From Acidobacteriota bacterium (GTDB lineage Bacteria > Acidobacteriota > Terriglobia > Acidiferrales > UBA7541), in the NCBI GenBank assembly GCA_028876695.1, contig JAGWRH010000195.1:1-7662 (forward strand): DNA of 7,662 nucleotides, read 5' to 3'. The notes beneath the pieces were generated by a model. It was not told the origin of the DNA. It saw only the letters and a program-made list of their open reading frames with translations, and made no database searches. Made by a program: the position numbers and the translations under genes. Positions 1 to 4,332 of the stretch are shown one piece after another. Within the stretch, counting starts at the first letter, position 1. The number at the start of each line of letters is the position of its first letter.

Positions 1-546
1 AAACCGTCTTGCCTCAGAGTCGCGATAAATTAGTCGTAACATATGAACGATGACTGCTTCACGGGGCTGCTCTGAGACGTCGACATGAAAAATCGGCCGG
101 ATATCAGTTAAAATGCGGGCGCCGACAAAAATCCGCTCGTGCTGCGTCAGGATGAAACCCGCCTTCGCAGCTGTTCCTACCGTGTCCTCAAGGGAAAGGG
201 CGGCTACAAGGAAGTTTCGGACTTTTGTCCATTGTGCCTCTGGTTGTTCTTTCGAGAAGGCACCGGCGCGCTTAAATGCGACAGAAACCTCCTGATCGAC
301 AAAAGCTTCTGTCGGTGCCTGCTGGGCGTCTTTCGTTAAATAAAGGCCAGCTAACACTTGACTGAGACCCAGGACCAGATCTTTCGGCAAGCCGACCCGC
401 TCTGAAACTGTTTCAGAAAAATCGTATATGTTGTACTGCGCCCCGGCGCTCTTGAGAGCTTCGAGGAATCTTGCTATCTCAGTGTCAGGCAGCTCAAGAA
501 GCCTTTTAACGTACTCGATCTGCTCTTTCGGAACTCGCAGAGGCAT
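1..546 (-). CDS. Uncharacterised soluble protein, N-terminal 182 residues (partial)
   Basis: The reverse strand is open from ATG at 546-544 to the left edge with no stop, so the gene is cut by the window and its C-terminus is unknown. An in-frame TAA two codons upstream (552-550) makes this ATG the first possible start, and AGGA at 559-556 lies 9 nt before it. The product begins MPLRVPKEQIEYVKRLL and has no signal peptide or membrane segment. The first 35 or so residues look like amphipathic helix, followed by a helical middle (around residues 40-75). A mixed region near residues 130-175 contains the segment ARILTDIRPIF and then VIVHMLRLIY. I do not recognise a named domain; it resembles widespread proteins annotated only as hypothetical. 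Codon use is less GC-biased than in the rest of the window (TTA, ATA, AGA and CTT occur). The plus-strand frames over this stretch give Arg/Cys/Ser-rich translations typical of shadows. Being coding is well supported; function is unknown. Confidence 0.72.
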   Translation of the reverse strand, partial: MPLRVPKEQIEYVKRLLELPDTEIARFLEALKSAGAQYNIYDFSETVSERVGLPKDLVLGLSQVLAGLYLTKDAQQAPTEAFVDQEVSVAFKRAGAFSKEQPEAQWTKVRNFLVAALSLEDTVGTAAKAGFILTQHERIFVGARILTDIRPIFHVDVSEQPREAVIVHMLRLIYRDSEARRF

Positions 547-554
547 CGTTTATC

Positions 555-601
555 ATCCTAGTGGCGAGGCAGAGTTTACGTCAATAAGGGCGTTGCCGCA
601 A
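555..601 (-). promoter_or_regulatory. Candidate sigma-70 promoter(s) for the 1-546 gene
   Basis: Reading the reverse strand, two overlapping hexamer pairs are visible. The first is TTGACG (584-579) with an 18-nt spacer to TAGGAT (560-555). That -10 overlaps the ribosome binding site, so its transcript would be nearly leaderless. The second is TTGCGG (601-596) with a 17-nt spacer to TAAACT (578-573). It would start about 20 nt before the ATG and keep the AGGA site. The second fits the Shine-Dalgarno better; the first has the better -35. Both are matches by eye. The 126-base gap between the two minus-strand genes shows no terminator hairpin with a T-run, so read-through from the TPR gene is also possible. 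Confidence 0.3.
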
Positions 602-672
602 AGGTCGTAAGCATCTACCGATCGACTCTTCGGCGACAAACCGGATGAAAGTTCTAAAGTCCAATTATTGAC

Positions 673-1629
673 CTATTGAGCTGCTTTGCCAAGAAAGCTG
701 TTTGCGATTGTGGCGATGCGTGCGGCGCAAGCGGGCTCGGAGCCCGGGGATTTGAGCGCGGCGCGGAAATAGTCCGCGGCGGCGGCGTGGCGGCCGAGTT
801 CAGCATTGAGGTTGCCGACGAGCAGGAGAAAGACGGGATTCTGCGGATACTCGACCGCGAGCGGCTCGGCGATAGAGAGTGCTTGGTCGTAGTGAAGATC
901 GTAGGTGCGCAGATTCTTGGCGAGGTAAAAGCGCGCGACGACCGGCAGGAGCACGCCACGTTGCATGCCGATCTCCAACTGGCGAACGCCCTCTTGCTTG
1001 CTGCCTCCGGGAATGCCCATGAAAATGCGGAGTAGTTTGACGATGGGCGAGAGCGTATCGACGTAGTAGTTGTACAGGCCGAGGCCGACATCGGCATCGG
1101 CGAGATCGGGATCGAGACGAAGGGCGTGAATAAATTCGGAACGCGCGCGGACGCCGGTGCGGGCCGCCTTGCGACGTTCATCGCGGAGGCCGTAGAGACG
1201 CGACTGGAGCGCCCAGCCCATGCCGGCGTAGAGATGCATTTCGGCGGAATCTTGCCTGGCCATCTGGGCGTTTGCGAGTTGGACGACTTTTTCGGAGAGC
1301 ATGAGATAGGCGTCGCCGTCTGGTCCCTTGCCGCCCTTCCACGCGTCCACGATGCCCCACTGCACTTCGCATGAGGCGCAGTAGATCTTCCACCACAGCG
1401 CTTCGGCTTCGATGGCATAGCCGAGCGGGTCTTGCGGGTCCGACTGCTCGATGGCGCGCGCGGCGTTGATAGCAGCGTCGGGATCGCCGGAATAGATTTG
1501 CGTGAGCGCCTGAGCAGCTTCGGGCGGAAGGGCGATGCCACGAGCATGCGCGGGAGGGCTCGCGAGAGCAATGATGAACCCCAGGAGCGCAGTCGGTCGC
1601 AAGAAGTACAGGCGGAGCATGCGCGTCAT
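673..1629 (-). CDS. Exported TPR-like repeat protein
   Basis: A 318-residue protein. The start ATG at 1629-1627 overlaps the stop of the upstream membrane gene as ATGA, which indicates translational coupling; a second in-frame ATG lies three codons later (1620). The N-terminus is a signal peptide: residues 4-29 are hydrophobic after basic residues and end in AHA before RGIALPPEA. The mature part is almost entirely helical, with TPR-like Ala/Leu/Tyr spacing. Clear units are near residues 38-75, 160-190 (LRLDPDLADADVGLGLYNYY) and 240-310 (PQNPVFLLLVGNLNAELGR, then AAADYFRAAL). A CASC motif at residues 84-87, in WWKIYCASCEVQWG, could form a disulfide or bind metal. The segment around FMGIPGGSKQEGVRQLE is distinctive, and I believe it recurs in acidobacterial TPR proteins, from memory only. 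It probably acts in the periplasm or at the envelope as a protein-binding scaffold. Partner and function are not known. Confidence 0.82.
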   Translation of the reverse strand: MTRMLRLYFLRPTALLGFIIALASPPAHARGIALPPEAAQALTQIYSGDPDAAINAARAIEQSDPQDPLGYAIEAEALWWKIYCASCEVQWGIVDAWKGGKGPDGDAYLMLSEKVVQLANAQMARQDSAEMHLYAGMGWALQSRLYGLRDERRKAARTGVRARSEFIHALRLDPDLADADVGLGLYNYYVDTLSPIVKLLRIFMGIPGGSKQEGVRQLEIGMQRGVLLPVVARFYLAKNLRTYDLHYDQALSIAEPLAVEYPQNPVFLLLVGNLNAELGRHAAAADYFRAALKSPGSEPACAARIATIANSFLGKAAQ

Positions 1630-2543
1630 TTTACTCGCTTGACCCAGCCGGCCAACCATGCGGCGGTGACGTACATGCAGAAACATTCGAGCGCGAAGGG
1701 CAGAAATCCGAGGAAGCCGACGACGGGCATCTCGAAGATTTTTTCGCGCTGCATCAATGGAAACGTATAGCGCCATTTGGCCGCCGCCCAATAGTTCCAA
1801 AATTCCCAAAGCCAGCCGCAAACCCATCCCGCGAGAAAAAATCCGCAGGCGCGGCGGCGGAAGCCTTCGGAAAAATCGCCGATGAACGAAGGCAGATGGA
1901 GCCAGTGGTTCAGCGGATCGAGCAACAGAAAGAACCCGATCCACACGATGCCGAAGAGATACGCGCCGGTATGCGGCGGCAGCGCCACGGGCACAATCAG
2001 GCAGGCGGCGCCGATTGCGACTAGAACGATTTCGCCGTTGCGCGAGATCCGCCAGGGGCGGCCGGGGAGCGGCGGAAGAATGGCCTGGATCAAGTCGGAG
2101 GTTTCGAAAATGGCGGGGAAAATCGTGGCAAAAGACCAGCCGTAGCCAAGGAGCGCGGAAGGCCACTCGCGGGGCACGCCGACGTAGGTCCAGTTGTGCA
2201 GGCGGAGGTTGTAGGCTTCGAAAATGAGCCACAACGGAATCGAGAGCAGGGCGATACGGCCCAGAACAAGAGGCGCGTCGTTCAATCGCGAGCGGCCGCT
2301 GATGGCGAGGACGGCGGCATCGGCGACGAGGATGTAGGCGGTCCAGGCGATGGGCGTGAAATAAGTCGCCACAGGGTCGACGCCGCGGAACATGAGAACT
2401 TCCGCGCAGACGAGCGACGCAATTCCCATCCAGCCGTACAGCGGATACAGGCGGTGGCGGCGCGAACGGAAGTAGCCGGCGATCAACAGCGCGGCGGTGA
2501 GAGCGGTGATGCCGATGCCAATGGCGATTCCGTGCGGAATCAT
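1626..2543 (-). CDS. Multi-pass integral membrane protein with internal sequence repeat
   Basis: A 305-residue, strongly hydrophobic protein with about eight or nine likely membrane spans (roughly residues 5-24, 36-53, 61-82, 92-110, 129-146, 170-188, 191-210, 231-250, 274-298). Loops are short and rich in Arg and Trp. Two regions look alike: residues 108-147 (FEAYN, HNWTYVGVP, GYG, PAIFE) and residues 246-286 (WEFWN, AKWRYTFP, GFLGF, PFALE). This suggests an internal duplication. The ATG at 2543 has no good Shine-Dalgarno and is immediately preceded in frame by TAG. A strong ribosome binding site lies 58 nt upstream, in front of a 16-codon ORF (see 2544-2594), so the true start or integrity of the gene is uncertain. 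The gene overlaps the TPR gene by 4 nt. I cannot name the family. The repeat pattern faintly recalls the duplicated membrane domain of CrtYc/CrtYd-type lycopene cyclases, but that is only a hypothesis. A role in the inner membrane together with the exported TPR protein is inferred from coupling. Confidence 0.85.
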   Translation of the reverse strand: MIPHGIAIGIGITALTAALLIAGYFRSRRHRLYPLYGWMGIASLVCAEVLMFRGVDPVATYFTPIAWTAYILVADAAVLAISGRSRLNDAPLVLGRIALLSIPLWLIFEAYNLRLHNWTYVGVPREWPSALLGYGWSFATIFPAIFETSDLIQAILPPLPGRPWRISRNGEIVLVAIGAACLIVPVALPPHTGAYLFGIVWIGFFLLLDPLNHWLHLPSFIGDFSEGFRRRACGFFLAGWVCGWLWEFWNYWAAAKWRYTFPLMQREKIFEMPVVGFLGFLPFALECFCMYVTAAWLAGWVKRVK

Positions 2544-2594
2544 CTACAGGTAAACCCCAGCGCGAGGAAACGGCGCGCGGATGTCGCCGGTCAA
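2544..2594 (-). CDS. Candidate 16-residue leader peptide, or the amber-interrupted true N-terminus of the membrane gene
   Basis: On the reverse strand TTG (2594-2592) follows a perfect AGGAGG with a 6-nt gap. It opens 16 codons translating as MTGDIRAPFPRAGVYL, then TAG (2546-2544). The next triplet, in the same frame, is the ATG of the membrane protein gene. There are two readings. It may be a leader ORF whose termination feeds re-initiation on the membrane gene, which lacks its own Shine-Dalgarno. Or the TTG is the real start of a 322-codon gene in which one codon has become amber (CAG to TAG is a single C-to-T change) or was miscalled. Nothing in the peptide suggests attenuation control: there is no run of one amino acid. 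Confidence 0.4.
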   Translation of the reverse strand: MTGDIRAPFPRAGVYL

Positions 2595-2600
2595 GGCGTT

Positions 2601-2606
2601 CCTCCT
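2601..2606 (-). promoter_or_regulatory. Strong Shine-Dalgarno AGGAGG in front of TTG 2594
   Basis: The plus-strand CCTCCT reads AGGAGG on the reverse strand, 6 nt before TTG 2594-2592. It is the only good ribosome binding site upstream of the membrane gene. It is too far (57 nt) from ATG 2543 to serve that start directly, and this decides the interpretation of the small ORF. Confidence 0.55.
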
Positions 2607-2643
2607 GGAAGTGCACGGCGTATGGTATCGCAGGTCGGGGCAG

Positions 2644-2701
2644 CCTGCCTGTGGCCGGGCGGTGTGCCGGAGGCGGGCCAGGTGTACGTGCGGGAGGCAG
2701 G
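2644..2701. repeat. Nested inverted repeat in the divergent intergenic region
   Basis: CCTGCCT (2644-2650) is matched by AGGCAGG (2695-2701). Inside it TGGCC (2652-2656) is matched by GGCCA (2676-2680). The arms are perfect, but the loop is long and the region is very GC-rich, so chance is a fair explanation. It lies between the small minus-strand ORF and the plus-strand promoter candidate, a position suited to a divergent operator. No known operator sequence is recognised. Confidence 0.25.
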
Positions 2702-2727
2702 TTTTCGGGCGGTGCGCGCGGGTTTCT

Positions 2728-2736
2728 TGTTATGCT
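2728..2736 (+). promoter_or_regulatory. Candidate extended -10 promoter of the permease-deacetylase operon
   Basis: The sequence TGTTATGCT is a TGn extension followed by the -10 hexamer TATGCT (2731-2736). No convincing -35 lies 16-18 nt upstream, as is common for extended -10 promoters. Transcription would start near 2743, at the first base of the first hairpin of the leader. The same TGnTATGCT arrangement precedes the 7066 gene, which adds support. Confidence 0.38.
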
Positions 2737-2742
2737 CTTCCA

Positions 2743-2916
2743 CCCCAAAGAGGAAGACCGCTTTGGGGACCCCGGCTTCTACCTCCCAAGCCGAAGTTCC
2801 GGTGAGAACCCGGCGAGCACGATTAGGGAATTAGCGGCCCGCGCATGACACGAGCGCTGACCGCGATGCTTACGAGCACGGTTGCCGACGAGTAGCGGCG
2901 CAATCCGAAGCATTAA
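2743..2916 (+). promoter_or_regulatory. Candidate structured 5' leader of the permease operon
   Basis: If transcription starts after the extended -10, the permease has a leader of about 174 nt that opens with three hairpins in a row. Arms CCCCAAAG (2743-2750) and CTTTGGGG (2761-2768) form 8 perfect pairs with a 10-nt loop. CGGCTT (2773-2778) and AAGCCG (2788-2793) form 6 pairs with a 9-nt loop. GTTC (2796-2799) and GAAC (2806-2809) form 4 pairs with a 6-nt loop. CCGG at 2772-2775 and 2799-2802 could pair instead, allowing two alternative folds. Downstream, CGAGCACG occurs twice (2814-2821, 2873-2880), each time followed 10-12 nt later by TAGCGGC (2832-2838, 2893-2899). No T-run follows any stem, so it is not a standard transcription attenuator. 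It matches no riboswitch consensus I can recall. It could be a regulatory leader, a small RNA, or chance pairing. Confidence 0.33.
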
Positions 2917-4332
2917 ATGAGTGAATCGGAAAAACTCGAACGCGGGCTGGGGCTGGTCGAAGCGACCTCGCTGAACATGACGTTCATGGTCGGCATAGGT
3001 CCGTTTGTGGTGATTCCGTTTGTGATTCAGGAGATGCACGGCGGAACGCAGAGCCTGGTTGCATGGGCCGCGGGCGCGGTGCTGGCCGCCTGCGACGGCT
3101 GCATCTGGGCGGAGCTTGGCGCGGCGATGCCGCAGGCGGGCGGCAGCTATGTTTTTTTGCGCGAGGCGTATGGTCCGGCGCGCTGGGGCCGGCTGCTGGC
3201 ATTTCTGTACATCTGGCAGACGCTGTTTCAAGGGCCGCTGAGCATCGCATCCGGCGCGCTGGGCTTCGCGGATTATTCGGCGTATCTGGTGAACCGGTCG
3301 AGCTGGCTCACGCGGGCAATCGCGGGTACGGCGTCGGCGCTGCGCGTGCACGCGGACAATATTGTTGCGGCCGCGATCCTGCTGATCGTGATCGGGCTGC
3401 TCTATCGACGCATCACGCAGATTGGGAAGATTTCCATCGTTTTCGCGGTCGCCGTTGTTGGGACGATCCTTTGGATCATCTGGGGCGGCGCGGCGCATTT
3501 TCGGGCGGACCGCGTGTTCGATTTTTCGGGCGGCGGCTGGAATCTCTCGATTTTCTTCTTTGCGGCGCTGGGGCACGGGACCGTGCAGACGATCTACAGC
3601 TATTTGGGCTATTACAACGTGTGCAACCTGGGCGGCGAGATGAAGAGACCGGAACGGAATATTCCCGCGGCGATCTTCATTTCGATCCTGGGCATCACCG
3701 GGCTGTACCTGGCGATGCAGATGAGCATCCTGAGCGTGATTCCGTGGCGCGAGGCGGCGAAATCGACGTTCATTGCCAGCACGTTCATCGAGCGCGCCTA
3801 CGGGAGCCATTGGGCCACGCTGGCGACGGTGATGATCCTGCTCACGGCGCTGGGATCGGTCTATTCGGCGATGCTTGGGTATTCGCGCGTGCCGTACGCG
3901 GCTGCGCTGGACGGGAATTTTCTTTCGGCGTTTGCGCGGGTGCATCCGAAGAAGCATTTTCCGCACGTGTCGCTGGTGGCGATGGGGCTGGCGGCGATTG
4001 CGTTCAGCATGGCGTTCAGCCTGATTTCGGTGATCAAGGCCATCCTGGCGATGCGCTGCCTGATCCAATTCGCGGCGCAGGGGATTGGGCTGATTTTGCT
4101 GCACCGTCGCGATTCGCGACGAGGCTGGACCGGGCGTTTCCCATTTCGCATGTGGCTGTATCCGCTGCCGGTAATTATCGCGGTGATTGGATGGATCGGG
4201 ATTTTCATTTCGACCGGGCGAATCGCCATGTTGGCGTCGGTGGGGGCGGCGACCGCGGGTATTCTTGTATATTTGACGCGCGCCCGATGGGCGCGGCAAT
4301 GGCCGTTTGTGGGACAGGAGGTTGCTCCGTGA
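2917..4332 (+). CDS. APC superfamily amino acid permease
   Basis: A 471-residue membrane transporter of the amino acid-polyamine-organocation superfamily, expected to import (or exchange) amino acids or amines across the inner membrane with about 12 spans. Evidence: the first span has GIGPFVVIPF (residues 26-35). The span 2-3 signature is AELGAAMPQAGGSYVF followed by LREAYG (residues 65-86). The middle loop has NLGGEMKRPERNIPAA (residues 237-252), the usual family motif after span 6. The conserved GYSRVPYAAALDG (residues 321-333) leads into a basic loop with HPKKHFPH. The length is normal for the family. The start ATG follows an in-frame TAA (2914-2916) and has only a weak GAAG ribosome site, so output may depend on the leader. 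The stop overlaps the GTG start of the deacetylase gene (GTGA). Substrate cannot be read from the sequence. A 506-codon open frame on the opposite strand over this gene is a GC-codon shadow. Confidence 0.93.
   Translation: MSESEKLERGLGLVEATSLNMTFMVGIGPFVVIPFVIQEMHGGTQSLVAWAAGAVLAACDGCIWAELGAAMPQAGGSYVFLREAYGPARWGRLLAFLYIWQTLFQGPLSIASGALGFADYSAYLVNRSSWLTRAIAGTASALRVHADNIVAAAILLIVIGLLYRRITQIGKISIVFAVAVVGTILWIIWGGAAHFRADRVFDFSGGGWNLSIFFFAALGHGTVQTIYSYLGYYNVCNLGGEMKRPERNIPAAIFISILGITGLYLAMQMSILSVIPWREAAKSTFIASTFIERAYGSHWATLATVMILLTALGSVYSAMLGYSRVPYAAALDGNFLSAFARVHPKKHFPHVSLVAMGLAAIAFSMAFSLISVIKAILAMRCLIQFAAQGIGLILLHRRDSRRGWTGRFPFRMWLYPLPVIIAVIGWIGIFISTGRIAMLASVGAATAGILVYLTRARWARQWPFVGQEVAP
4316..4321 (+). 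promoter_or_regulatory. Shine-Dalgarno AGGAGG that fixes the GTG start of the deacetylase
   Basis: A full AGGAGG inside the last codons of the permease lies 7 nt before GTG 4329-4331. The reading frame of the deacetylase is open far upstream (to about 3063), so this site, the signal peptide directly after it and the 4-nt overlap are what place the start here. Confidence 0.75.

Noticed and set aside
113..610. Short plus-strand open frames of about 60 codons.
   Set aside because: Antisense to the longer uninterrupted minus-strand gene; no ribosome sites, no sensible protein character.
654..1571. 305-codon minus-strand frame overlapping the TPR gene.
   Set aside because: Ser/Arg/Pro-rich translation out of frame with the TPR protein, which has coherent repeats and a signal peptide.
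1630..2748. The upstream half of a 691-codon minus-strand open frame that continues into the TPR gene, suggesting a fusion protein.
   Set aside because: Its translation before residue 374 or so is Arg/Pro/His-rich and overlaps, in another frame, the convincing membrane protein. The TPR protein has its own ATG and a signal peptide at 1629.
2845..2895. 16-codon ORF (MTRALTAMLTSTVADE) in the permease leader, considered as a Thr-rich leader peptide.
   Set aside because: It has no Shine-Dalgarno at a useful distance, no run of a single codon and no terminator/antiterminator pair after it.
2779..4299. 506-codon open frame antisense to the permease.
   Set aside because: The composition is dominated by Arg, His, Gln and Pro with no domain pattern. 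It is a by-product of G/C-ending codons in the permease, whose family motifs are unmistakable.
3063..4328. Upstream extension of the deacetylase frame inside the permease gene.
   Set aside because: The translation is Gly/Arg/Asp-rich noise. The AGGAGG at 4316, the GTG at 4329 and the signal peptide place the real start.
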